Assembly: GCA_964484045.1 (NCBI GenBank)
Contig: CAZAEP010000109.1
Coordinates: 1 to 8,499, forward strand
Reading direction: 5' to 3'
DNA: 8,499 bases
From: J134 sp964484045
GTDB lineage: Bacteria; Pseudomonadota; Alphaproteobacteria; Sphingomonadales; Rhodothalassiaceae
Shown: positions 1 through 6,555 of the stretch, piece after piece
Layout of the letters: each line of letters starts with the position of its first letter
Position numbering within the stretch: position 1 is the first letter of the stretch
The notes under the pieces: model-generated
Told to the model about the DNA's origin: nothing
Databases searched by the model: none
Seen by the model: the letters and a program-made list of their open reading frames with translations, nothing else
Translations under genes and position numbers: made by a program

Positions 1-615
<615 letters not shown>

Positions 616-622
616 GGTCTAA

Positions 623-631
623 CCTCTTCCC
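623..631 (-). promoter_or_regulatory. dnaK ribosome binding site
   Basis: The minus strand reads GGGAAGAGG, then a 7-nt gap (TTAGACC), then the dnaK ATG. The purine run and spacing suit an anti-Shine-Dalgarno contact. The site lies inside the last codons of a short upstream ORF (619-720), so translation of that ORF, if it happens, would pass over this site. Confidence 0.6.
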
Positions 632-636
632 TTTTC

Positions 637-662
637 AGCCGACCCGGCGGGCCCGACAGGCT
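637..662 (-). promoter_or_regulatory. Candidate hairpin in dnaK leader just upstream of the ribosome site
   Basis: On the transcribed minus strand, AGCC (662-659) can pair with GGCT (640-637). Inside it, GGCCC pairs with GGGTC (one G-U) across a GCC loop, leaving a 5-nt bulge on the 5' side. The fold ends a few nt before the GGGAAGAGG ribosome site. It may influence translation or be a by-product of GC-rich sequence. Folding was done by eye only. Confidence 0.25.
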
Positions 663-784
663 TTTCCAGGCACCCGGCCAGGTCTCCATTCAGGTTGATG
701 GTACATTTCGAATGCCTCATCACACCCCTGCCGCCCCCATCGATCGATGCTGCGCCGCACGGGCGTGATGTCCGTTCGTCCGAC

Positions 785-814
785 CATATAGGAGGGCCGG
801 GCACCGGTCGCAAG
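785..814 (-). promoter_or_regulatory. Heat-shock (RpoH/sigma-32 type) promoter for dnaK
   Basis: The minus strand shows CTTG (814-811), an 18-nt spacer, then CCTATATG (792-785). This matches the alphaproteobacterial RpoH consensus CTTG-N17/18-CYTATNTG at every defined position. Transcription would start near 778, giving a leader of about 160 nt before dnaK. The -35 element lies about 25 nt past the hisE stop codon, so dnaK can be induced independently of the his operon. I searched upstream of dnaK for a CIRCE inverted repeat (HrcA operator) and found none, which is consistent with sigma-factor control. Confidence 0.75.
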
Positions 815-838
815 ACGCAGCGAGGCGGCTTTTTTCGC

Positions 839-1165
839 TCACCGCCCGCGCCGCCGCTTCTCTTCCAGCCCCGAGACGCCCTCGCGGCGGGCGAGCTCGG
901 CCATCACGTCCGCCGGCGCGACGCCGCAGGCGGCCCAGAGAACCAGCAGGTGGAACAGGAGGTCGGCGGACTCGTGGACAAGCGCCGCCCGGTCGCCCGC
1001 GGCGGCGGCGAGCACGGCCTCGACCGCTTCCTCGCCGAGCTTTTTCGCCGCCTTTTCGGGGCCGCCGGCGAGCAGCGAGGCGACATAGCTCGTCTCCGGC
1101 GCGGCATGACGCCGCGCCTCGATGGTCTCGCAGAGCCGCGCCAGCCGCGTGAAATCCGCGCTCAT
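839..1165 (-). CDS. hisE: Phosphoribosyl-ATP pyrophosphatase HisE
   Basis: Cytosolic enzyme for step 2 of histidine synthesis, hydrolysing phosphoribosyl-ATP to phosphoribosyl-AMP and pyrophosphate. The 108-residue product has the all-alpha MazG-like fold signature: YVASLLAGGPEKAAKKLGEE (27-46) followed by EAVEAVLAA, then the metal-binding stretch HESADLLFHLLVLW (64-77). Glu45, Glu46, Glu49 and Glu65 with Asp68 are the likely magnesium ligands. The length is normal for a stand-alone HisE, so HisI (cyclohydrolase) must be encoded elsewhere. The ATG at 1165-1163 overlaps the hisF stop as ATGA, which fixes the start and suggests translational coupling. It is the last gene of the his operon. No T-tract terminator was seen after it; the dnaK promoter follows almost at once. 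Confidence 0.95.
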   Translation of the reverse strand: MSADFTRLARLCETIEARRHAAPETSYVASLLAGGPEKAAKKLGEEAVEAVLAAAAGDRAALVHESADLLFHLLVLWAACGVAPADVMAELARREGVSGLEEKRRRGR

Positions 1166-1941
1166 GCTTCTTCTCCCTCCGCATCCTGGCGCACCGGAAT
1201 GCCGGCGGCGGCCATCGCCCGCCTGGCCTCGGCGATCGAATGCATGCCGAAATGAAAGATCGAGGCCGCGAGCACCGCCGAGGCATGGCCCTCGCGCACG
1301 CCGGCGACGAGATGGTCGAGCGTGCCGACCCCGCCCGAGGCGATCACCGGCACCGGCACCCGGTCGGCGACGGCGCGCGTAAGCGCAAGGTCGAAGCCGT
1401 CGCGCGTGCCGTCGCGGTCCATCGAGGTGAGGAGAATCTCCCCCGCGCCGCGCGCCGCCACCTCTTCGGCGAAGGCCACCGCGTCGCGGCCGGTGGCGGT
1501 GCGCCCGCCATGGGTGAAGATCTCCCAGCGCCCGTCCGCGACCCGCTTGGCGTCGATCGCCACGGTGATGCATTGCGACCCGAAAGCCTCGGCAAGGCGG
1601 GACACGAGGGCGGGATCGCGCACCGCGGCGGTGTTCACCGCCACCTTGTCGGCCCCGGCGCGCAGCAGGCGCCGCACGTCCCCGGGGGTGCGCACGCCGC
1701 CGCCGACGGTGAGCGGCATGAAGCAGGCCTCGGCGGTGCGGGCGACGACATCGAGAAGCGGCGCCCGGTCCTCGGCGCTCGCGGTGATGTCGAGAAAGCA
1801 GAGCTCGTCGGCCCCGGCGGCGTCATAAAGGCGCGCCTGCTCGACCGGGTCGCCGGCGTCGACGAGGTCGACGAAACGCACGCCCTTGACGACGCGGCCG
1901 CCGCGCACGTCGAGACAGGGGATGATGCGCACCTTGAGCAT
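1162..1941 (-). CDS. hisF: Imidazole glycerol phosphate synthase cyclase subunit HisF
   Basis: Cyclase half of IGP synthase. With ammonia from HisH it converts PRFAR to imidazole glycerol phosphate and AICAR (step 5 of histidine synthesis, linked to purine synthesis). The 259 residues form a TIM barrel with both catalytic aspartates in the standard places: D11 in IIPCLDVRGGRVVKG and D130 in VAIDAKR. Phosphate-binding loops are visible at VGGGVRT (79-85) and VIASGGVGT (199-207). The length is typical. Its ATG (1941-1939) shares one base with the hisA stop (TGATG), and its own stop overlaps hisE by 4 nt, so it sits in a tightly coupled operon. Identity is certain. Confidence 0.98.
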   Translation of the reverse strand: MLKVRIIPCLDVRGGRVVKGVRFVDLVDAGDPVEQARLYDAAGADELCFLDITASAEDRAPLLDVVARTAEACFMPLTVGGGVRTPGDVRRLLRAGADKVAVNTAAVRDPALVSRLAEAFGSQCITVAIDAKRVADGRWEIFTHGGRTATGRDAVAFAEEVAARGAGEILLTSMDRDGTRDGFDLALTRAVADRVPVPVIASGGVGTLDHLVAGVREGHASAVLAASIFHFGMHSIAEARRAMAAAGIPVRQDAEGEEA

Positions 1942-2690
1942 CAGGACGCCAGCAGGTCGAGTGCGGCCGCGAGGTCGAGGCGACCGTCATAGAACGCGCG
2001 GCCGACGATGACGCCCTCGATCCGTCCCCTCGCGGACGCCGCCGCGTCCTTGAGCGCGACGAGATCGGAGAGCGCGCCGACCCCGCCCGAGGCGATCACC
2101 GGCAGCGGCACGCGCTCGGCAAGGGCGGTGATGCGCGCGATGTCGAGCCCCGCCATCATTCCGTCGCGCGCGATGTCGGTATAGATGATCGCCGCCGCCC
2201 CGGCCGCGGCCGCGCGGTCGGCGAGGTCATGGATGTCGAGCGCCTCGGTCTCGGCCCAGCCGGCCACCGCCACCCGCTCCGCGCGGGCGTCGATGCCGAC
2301 CGCGATGCGGCCGGGAAAGGCGCGACAGGCATCCGCGAGCAGGGCCGGATCGCGGGCGGCGACGGTGCCGAGAACGATGCGGCGGACGCCGCGCGCGAGC
2401 CAGGCCTCGATCGCCGCCATGTCACGGATGCCGCCGCCGAGCTGAACCGCGATCCCGACACGCGCGAGGATCGCCTCCACCGCGGCACCGTTCGCGCTTT
2501 TCCCGGCAAAGGCGCCATCGAGATCGACGACGTGCAGCCAGCGGCAGCCGGCCCCGGCGAAGGCCGCGGCCTGAGCGGCAGGGTCGGCGCCATAGACCTG
2601 CGCCGTCGCCATTTCGCCCCGCCGCAGACGCACCACTGCGCCGTCCTTGAGATCGATCGCCGGATAGAGCGTGAGGCCGCCGGCGCTCAT
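1941..2690 (-). CDS. hisA: ProFAR isomerase HisA
   Basis: 1-(5-phosphoribosyl)-5-[(5-phosphoribosylamino)methylideneamino]imidazole-4-carboxamide isomerase, step 4 of histidine synthesis, supplying PRFAR to HisH/HisF. The 249-residue TIM barrel is a paralogue of HisF. Motifs seen are LYPAIDLKDG (8-17, catalytic D13), HVVDLDGA (53-60), QLGGGIRD (83-90), VGIDAR (131-136, D134), YTDIARDG (170-177) and VIASGGVGAL (198-207). The reading frame stays open far upstream, but ATG 2690-2688 is chosen because the canonical N-terminus begins there and because it overlaps the stop of the preceding acetyltransferase gene as ATGA. It overlaps hisF by one base at its end. Confidence 0.97.
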   Translation of the reverse strand: MSAGGLTLYPAIDLKDGAVVRLRRGEMATAQVYGADPAAQAAAFAGAGCRWLHVVDLDGAFAGKSANGAAVEAILARVGIAVQLGGGIRDMAAIEAWLARGVRRIVLGTVAARDPALLADACRAFPGRIAVGIDARAERVAVAGWAETEALDIHDLADRAAAAGAAAIIYTDIARDGMMAGLDIARITALAERVPLPVIASGGVGALSDLVALKDAAASARGRIEGVIVGRAFYDGRLDLAAALDLLAS

Positions 2691-3262
2691 CCCTCCGCCG
2701 CCTCCCCATTGAGCATCTTGGTGTAGAAATAGCCGGGCAGAAAGCGGTCGTTGATATAGGCATAGTGCGGCTTCTCCGCCCAGCGGCGATAGCCGAGCGA
2801 CTCCACGAGCGCGATCCCCGCCTTGCGGTCGGCGCGGATCGAGAAGTCGAGGACCTTGAGCCCGGCGGCGCGCGCCTCGGCCTCGGCGCTTTCGAGAAGA
2901 GCCCTGGCATTGCCGTGCCCGCGCGCCCAGGGCGCGACGAAGAAGGTGGCGATCTCGCCGGCATGCGCGCCAGCCTCGTTGATCGCGCCGGGCAGGATCA
3001 GTTGCACGGCGCCGCAGATGCGTCCGTCGTGACGCGCCACCAGAAGCCGGCGATGCGGCGCCAGCAGAATGCCCGTCCAGTAGGCGACGAGCACCGACTG
3101 CCGGGGCGGATGGACCCAGGCGATGTCCTCGCCGTCGGCGACCGCGAGCGCCGTGGCCTCGCACAATTCCCCGAGCGCCCGCTCGTCGAGCTCCTCGACA
3201 ATGCCGACGCCCTCGCCGGGGGGATTCTCGGTCGTCGAATCGGTGGTCGTACGCTCACTCAT
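2687..3262 (-). CDS. GNAT-family N-acetyltransferase embedded in the his operon
   Basis: A 191-residue protein of the GCN5-related acetyltransferase superfamily, which moves an acetyl group from acetyl-CoA to an amine. The acetyl-CoA loop is clear: IATFFVAPWARGHGNARALL (104-123), with R114-G-H-G-N-A119 as the pyrophosphate-binding turn. The late strand/helix motif is AGIALVESLGYRRW (148-161). The first 18 or so residues are polar and probably disordered. No signal peptide or membrane segment was seen. The substrate cannot be read from sequence. ATG 3262-3260 is preferred over an in-frame GTG at 3271 because it forms an ATGA overlap with the hisH stop; the gene's own stop overlaps hisA in the same way. 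A role tied to histidine synthesis is inference from this coupling only. Confidence 0.9.
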   Translation of the reverse strand: MSERTTTDSTTENPPGEGVGIVEELDERALGELCEATALAVADGEDIAWVHPPRQSVLVAYWTGILLAPHRRLLVARHDGRICGAVQLILPGAINEAGAHAGEIATFFVAPWARGHGNARALLESAEAEARAAGLKVLDFSIRADRKAGIALVESLGYRRWAEKPHYAYINDRFLPGYFYTKMLNGEAAEG

Positions 3263-3915
3263 CCGTTCCACTCCAGGAAGTTCCGCAACAGTCGCAGCCC
3301 CACCCGCTGGCTCTTTTCGGGATGAAACTGCACGCCGACGACCAGATCACGCCCGACCGCCGCCGTGAGGGCGCCGCCATGGTCTGTGCGCGCCAGGCCG
3401 TCGTCCGCGTCGTCGAGCATCATATGGTAGCCGTGGACGAAATAGACATGGGCACCATCGGCGATCCCGGTAAACAATGCATGTGCCCGTCCGCGCCGGC
3501 TCAGCTCGAGCGCGTTCCACCCCATATGGGGGACCTTGAGGGCGCGGTCCGACGGCGTCAGCCGCACCACCTCGCCGGGAATGCGGGCGAATCCCTCATG
3601 GATCCCGTGTTCGCGCCCGCGCGTCGCCAGAAGCTGCATGCCGACGCAGATGCCGAGAAGCGGTCGCGGCGCCGCGCTCATCCGCTCGCACAACGCCTCC
3701 CACAGGCCGTCGATGGCGCGCAGTCCGGCACGACAGGCGGCGAAGGCGCCGACACCCGGCAGCACGATGCGATCGGCGGCCAGCACCTCGCGGGGTGCGG
3801 CCGTGAGCCGCACCCTGTAGGAGCGGCGCAATTCGCCGGCCGCGCAGTCGAGCGCCTTTGCGACCGAGCGCAGATTGCCCGATCCGTAATCGATGACGGC
3901 GACGGTCTCGCTCAC
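3259..3915 (-). CDS. hisH: Imidazole glycerol phosphate synthase glutaminase subunit HisH
   Basis: Class I glutamine amidotransferase that releases ammonia from glutamine and channels it into HisF. The 218 residues contain VAVIDYGSGNLRSVAKAL (5-22), the oxyanion segment VLPGVGAF (51-58), the nucleophile elbow LLGICVGMQLL (86-96, Cys90), PHMGWN (129-134), VYFVHGYH (157-164) and the rest of the triad in VQFHPEKSQ (195-203, His198, Glu200). The start is GTG at 3915-3913: the family N-terminus begins here and the codon overlaps the hisB stop as GTGA. The frame is open well upstream, but that part only shadows hisB. The end overlaps the GNAT gene by 4 nt. Confidence 0.97.
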   Translation of the reverse strand: MSETVAVIDYGSGNLRSVAKALDCAAGELRRSYRVRLTAAPREVLAADRIVLPGVGAFAACRAGLRAIDGLWEALCERMSAAPRPLLGICVGMQLLATRGREHGIHEGFARIPGEVVRLTPSDRALKVPHMGWNALELSRRGRAHALFTGIADGAHVYFVHGYHMMLDDADDGLARTDHGGALTAAVGRDLVVGVQFHPEKSQRVGLRLLRNFLEWNG

Positions 3916-4511
3916 GGCGCCTCGCCGAGCCGGCCCTTGGTCGAAGGGACGGCATCGCCCCGTCGCGGGTCGCGGGCGACAGCCATGCGCAGGGCCCGCG
4001 CGAAGGCCTTGAAACAGGCCTCGATCATGTGGTGGTTGTTGCGCCCATGGAGCACCTCGACATGCAGCGTCAGCCCGGCGGCGAAGGCCAGCGAGCGGAA
4101 GAAATGCTCGAAGAGCTCGCTGTCCATCGTGCCCATGCGCGGCTGGGTCAGGCCCACCTTCCAGACCAGATAGGGCCGTCCCGAGATATCGAGCGCGACA
4201 CGAGCAAGTGTCTCGTCCATGGGAATGTGCGCTTCGCCGAAGCGGACGATGCCGGCGCGATCGCCGAGCGCTTCGGCAAGCGCCATGCCGAGCGTGATGC
4301 CGACGTCCTCGACCGTGTGATGGGCATCGATGTGAAGATCGCCTGTCGCCGCGATCTCGAGATCGATGAGCGCGTGCCGCGCGACCTGATCGAGCATGTG
4401 ATCGAGAAAGCCGATCCCGGTCTCGATCGCCGCCCGTCCGCTCCCGTCGAGATCGAGCCCGACGCGGATCGTGGTTTCCTTCGTCGTCCGTTCCTGTGAC
4501 GCCTGTCGCAT
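3912..4511 (-). CDS. hisB: Imidazoleglycerol-phosphate dehydratase HisB (monofunctional)
   Basis: Manganese-dependent dehydratase converting imidazole glycerol phosphate to imidazole acetol phosphate, step 6 of histidine synthesis. The 199-residue protein is the short form without the N-terminal HisN-like phosphatase domain of the enterobacterial fusion. Motifs are FLDHMLDQVARHA (35-47), DAHHTVEDVGI (62-72), the second metal-binding repeat NNHHMIEACFKAFARAL (158-174) and STKG (190-193) near the C-terminus. First gene of the his operon on the minus strand. The ATG at 4511-4509 follows an AAGGACGG/GGAA purine stretch about 9-13 nt upstream. Its last 4 bases overlap the hisH GTG start. It is divergent from hslV across about 160 nt. 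Confidence 0.97.
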   Translation of the reverse strand: MRQASQERTTKETTIRVGLDLDGSGRAAIETGIGFLDHMLDQVARHALIDLEIAATGDLHIDAHHTVEDVGITLGMALAEALGDRAGIVRFGEAHIPMDETLARVALDISGRPYLVWKVGLTQPRMGTMDSELFEHFFRSLAFAAGLTLHVEVLHGRNNHHMIEACFKAFARALRMAVARDPRRGDAVPSTKGRLGEAP

Positions 4512-4543
4512 CGATCGCGTTCCGTCCTTGATTCGGCCGCCCT

Positions 4544-4573
4544 CTCATAGCCGCCTCGCATCGCCATTGCCAG
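4544..4573 (-). promoter_or_regulatory. Possible vegetative promoter of the his operon
   Basis: On the minus strand, CTGGCA (4573-4568), an 18-nt spacer and TATGAG (4549-4544) each match 4 of 6 positions of the sigma-70 boxes. The leader to hisB would be about 25-30 nt, too short for a his-leader peptide attenuator. No run of histidine codons and no T-box-like structure was seen upstream of hisB. The call is weak and rests on spacing and position. Confidence 0.3.
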
Positions 4574-4584
4574 CCCGGAGATGT

Positions 4585-4598
4585 CCTGCAACGGCAGG
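4585..4598. repeat. Short inverted repeat between hisB and hslV
   Basis: CCTGC-AACG-GCAGG is a perfect 5-bp inverted repeat with a 4-nt centre. It lies between the proposed -35 boxes of the two divergent promoters. It could be an operator for either unit or chance in GC-rich DNA. Confidence 0.3.
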
Positions 4599-4605
4599 GA
4601 TCGGC

Positions 4606-4635
4606 CTTGTTATCGCCTCGCGAGGCTTCTATATC
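4606..4635 (+). promoter_or_regulatory. Heat-shock (RpoH-like) promoter for hslVU
   Basis: CTTG (4606-4609), an 18-nt spacer, then TCTATATC (4628-4635). This fits alphaproteobacterial RpoH promoters (CTTG-N17/18-CYTATNTG) with mismatches only at the first and last -10 positions. The same bases also make a fair sigma-70 site (TTGTTA-N17-TATATC). The leader to hslV would be roughly 35 nt. Heat-shock control of hslVU is well known in other bacteria, and the architecture here matches the dnaK promoter in this window. Confidence 0.6.
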
Positions 4636-4675
4636 CCGCCCAGACGGAGCGGTCGCCCATGAGAGCGAGGATGCC

Positions 4676-5236
4676 ATGAACGACGCGGGGAACGCCTTTC
4701 CGGGCTGGCACGCCACCACCATCATCTGCGTCCGCAAGAACGGCGAGGTGGTGATGGCGGGCGACGGTCAGGTCTCGATGGGCCAGACCAGGGTGAAGTC
4801 GAACGCGCGCAAGGTACGACGCCTCGCCGACGGCCGGATCCTGGCCGGGTTCGCCGGCGCCACGGCGGACGCCTTCACGCTTCTCGAGCGTCTCGAGTCC
4901 AAGCTCGAGCGGCATCCCGGACAGCTCGCCCGCGCCTGCGTCGAGCTCGCCAAGGACTGGCGCACCGATCGCTATCTGCGCCGCCTCGAGGCCCTGCTCG
5001 CGGTCGCCGACCATGAACAGAGTCTGCTCGTGTCGGGCACCGGCGACGTTCTCGAGCCCGAGGACGGCCTCATCGCCATCGGCTCGGGCGGCAATTTCGC
5101 GCTCGCCGCGGCGCGGGCGCTCATCGATCTCGACCTCGACGCCGAGGCGATCGCCCGCCGCGCGGTCGAGATCGCCGCCGGCATCTGCGTCTATACCAAC
5201 GACAATATCCTCATCGAGAAACTCGCACGCCCATGA
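4676..5236 (+). CDS. hslV: ATP-dependent protease peptidase subunit HslV (ClpQ)
   Basis: Proteasome-like threonine peptidase whose two stacked hexamers dock with HslU hexamers to degrade misfolded cytosolic proteins. 186 residues. The catalytic threonine is T14 in WHATTIICVRKNG, with partners D30 (AGDGQ), K46 and S137 (IGSGGN). These sit exactly 13 residues beyond the mature E. coli numbering (T1, D17, K33, S124). The first 13 residues (MNDAGNAFPGWHA) must therefore be removed to free the nucleophile, unlike E. coli where only Met is lost. ATG 4676 is chosen because AGCGAGG (4664-4670) sits 5 nt upstream and a longer form would cover the promoter. An out-of-frame ATG at 4671 gives only Met-Pro-stop. 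The hslV end overlaps the hslU start as ATGA. Confidence 0.97.
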   Translation: MNDAGNAFPGWHATTIICVRKNGEVVMAGDGQVSMGQTRVKSNARKVRRLADGRILAGFAGATADAFTLLERLESKLERHPGQLARACVELAKDWRTDRYLRRLEALLAVADHEQSLLVSGTGDVLEPEDGLIAIGSGGNFALAAARALIDLDLDAEAIARRAVEIAAGICVYTNDNILIEKLARP

Positions 5237-6546
5237 CCAGCTTTTCCCCGCGCGAAATCGTTTCCGAACTCGATCGCCATATCGTCGGCCAGACCGATGC
5301 CAAGCGCGCCGTCGCCATCGCGCTGCGCAACCGCTGGCGACGGCAGCAGCTCGACCCGGCGATGCGCGACGAGGTGCTGCCCAAGAACATCCTCATGATC
5401 GGCCCCACCGGCGTCGGCAAGACCGAAATCTCGCGCCGCCTCGCGCGGCTCGCCGAAGCGCCCTTCCTCAAGGTCGAGGCGACGAAATTCACCGAGGTCG
5501 GCTATGTCGGCCGCGATGTCGAGCAGATCGTGCGCGATCTCGTCGAGATCGCGCGCACCATGGTGCGCGAGCGCAAGCGCCTCGAGGTCAAGGCCAAGGC
5601 CGAGCTCGCCGCCGAGGAGCGGGTGCTCGACGCCCTCGTCGGCAAGGGCGCGAGCGCCGAAACGCGGCAGAAGTTCCGTGCCCTCCTGCGCCAGGGCGAG
5701 CTCGACGACAAGGAGATCGAGATCGAGGTCCTCGACAGCGGCGGCGGCGGCTTTCCCACCTTCGAGATCCCCGGCATGCCGGGCGCGCAGATGGGCATGA
5801 TCAATCTCTCCGACATGCTCGGCAAGGCGCTCGGCGCCGAAAGGCGGCGCAAGAAACGGCTTACGGTGGCCGAGTCCCATGATGTGCTCATCGCCGAGGA
5901 GAGCGACAAGCTCCTCGACGAGGACAGCCTCACCCGCGAGGCGATCGAGGCGGTGGAAGAGAACGGCATCGTCTTTCTCGACGAGATCGACAAGGTCTGC
6001 GCCCGCGCCGACATGCGCGGCGCCGATGTCAGCCGCGAAGGCGTGCAGCGCGATCTCCTGCCGCTCATCGAGGGCACGAGCGTGGCCACCCGCTACGGCG
6101 CCGTGCGCACCGATCATATCCTGTTCATCGCCTCGGGCGCCTTCCACCTCGCCAAGCCCTCCGACCTTCTGCCCGAACTGCAGGGTCGTCTGCCCATCCG
6201 GGTCGAGCTCAAGGCGCTCGGCGAGGACGACTTCAAGCGCATCCTGACCGAGCCCGAGACCTCGCTCATTCGACAGTACAAGGCGCTTCTCGCGACCGAG
6301 GAGGTGACGCTCGACTTCACCGACGACGGCATCGCCGCGATCGCGCGCATCTCGGCGGAGGTGAACGAGAGCGTCGAGAATATCGGGGCGCGGCGCCTGC
6401 ACACGGTGCTCGAGCGCGTGCTCGACGAGATCAGCTTCGCCGCCCCCGACCGCCACGGCGCGACCGTCGTCGTGGACGCCGCCTATGTCGAGAAGCATCT
6501 CGGCAAGCTCGCCGAGAACACCGATCTGTCGCGTTACATTCTCTGA
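5233..6546 (+). CDS. hslU: ATP-dependent protease ATPase subunit HslU (ClpY)
   Basis: AAA+ unfoldase that recognises substrates and threads them into HslV. The 437-residue length is standard. Domains in order: an N-terminal segment with FSPREIVSELDRHIVGQ (4-20), Walker A GPTGVGKT (57-64), the pore loop GYVGRD (90-95), a variable intermediate I-domain (roughly 110-235, with a GMPGAQMG stretch at 181-188), Walker B IVFLDEID (246-253), an arginine-finger region ELQGRLPIRVEL (315-326), sensor-2 IGARRLHTVLE (384-394) and the conserved C-terminal tail DLSRYIL that inserts into HslV. It is translationally coupled to hslV by a 4-nt ATGA overlap and faces the smr gene tail to tail, only 9 nt apart. 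No anomalies seen. Confidence 0.98.
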   Translation: MTSFSPREIVSELDRHIVGQTDAKRAVAIALRNRWRRQQLDPAMRDEVLPKNILMIGPTGVGKTEISRRLARLAEAPFLKVEATKFTEVGYVGRDVEQIVRDLVEIARTMVRERKRLEVKAKAELAAEERVLDALVGKGASAETRQKFRALLRQGELDDKEIEIEVLDSGGGGFPTFEIPGMPGAQMGMINLSDMLGKALGAERRRKKRLTVAESHDVLIAEESDKLLDEDSLTREAIEAVEENGIVFLDEIDKVCARADMRGADVSREGVQRDLLPLIEGTSVATRYGAVRTDHILFIASGAFHLAKPSDLLPELQGRLPIRVELKALGEDDFKRILTEPETSLIRQYKALLATEEVTLDFTDDGIAAIARISAEVNESVENIGARRLHTVLERVLDEISFAAPDRHGATVVVDAAYVEKHLGKLAENTDLSRYIL

Positions 6547-6555
6547 GCCGGCCCG

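Larger units (their letters stand above)
619..720 (-). other. Possible 33-codon leader ORF upstream of dnaK
   Basis: In the dnaK leader the minus strand has an ATG at 720-718, preceded by AGGGG at a 4-nt gap, which is a usable ribosome site. The frame runs 33 codons and ends in TAG at 621-619, only 3 nt before the dnaK ATG. The predicted peptide starts MRHSKCTINL and resembles no family I recognise. About 64 percent of its codons end in G or C, well below neighbouring genes, which argues against a long-conserved protein. It could be a coupling or leader peptide, or chance. A 6-codon ATG frame also lies just upstream, with its stop overlapping this start region. Confidence 0.2.

Noticed and set aside
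616..838. CIRCE-type (HrcA) inverted repeat upstream of dnaK.
   Set aside because: Searched for TTAGCACTC and GAGTGCTAA arms on both strands; none present.
2691..3164. Upstream in-frame extension of hisA into the acetyltransferase gene.
   Set aside because: The extension shadows the GNAT gene in another frame; the HisA N-terminus and the ATGA overlap fix the start at 2690.
4512..4675. Histidine leader peptide, attenuator or T-box upstream of hisB.
   Set aside because: No run of histidine codons and no terminator/antiterminator structure; the likely leader is only about 25-30 nt.
4671..4679. ATG-CCA-TGA mini-ORF overlapping the hslV start codon.
   Set aside because: Its ATG directly abuts the AGCGAGG ribosome site with no spacing, so the ATG at 4676 is the better start; probably coincidence.
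3916..4737. Long upstream in-frame extension of hisH, reading through hisB.
   Set aside because: HisH homology begins at the GTG at 3915. The extension is an out-of-frame shadow of hisB and of the intergenic region.
5191..6498. A 435-codon open frame on the minus strand covering hslU.
   Set aside because: It is fully antisense to a complete HslU with all motifs. The protein is low-complexity Asp/Leu/Ala/His and matches no family; long antisense frames are expected in high-GC genes.
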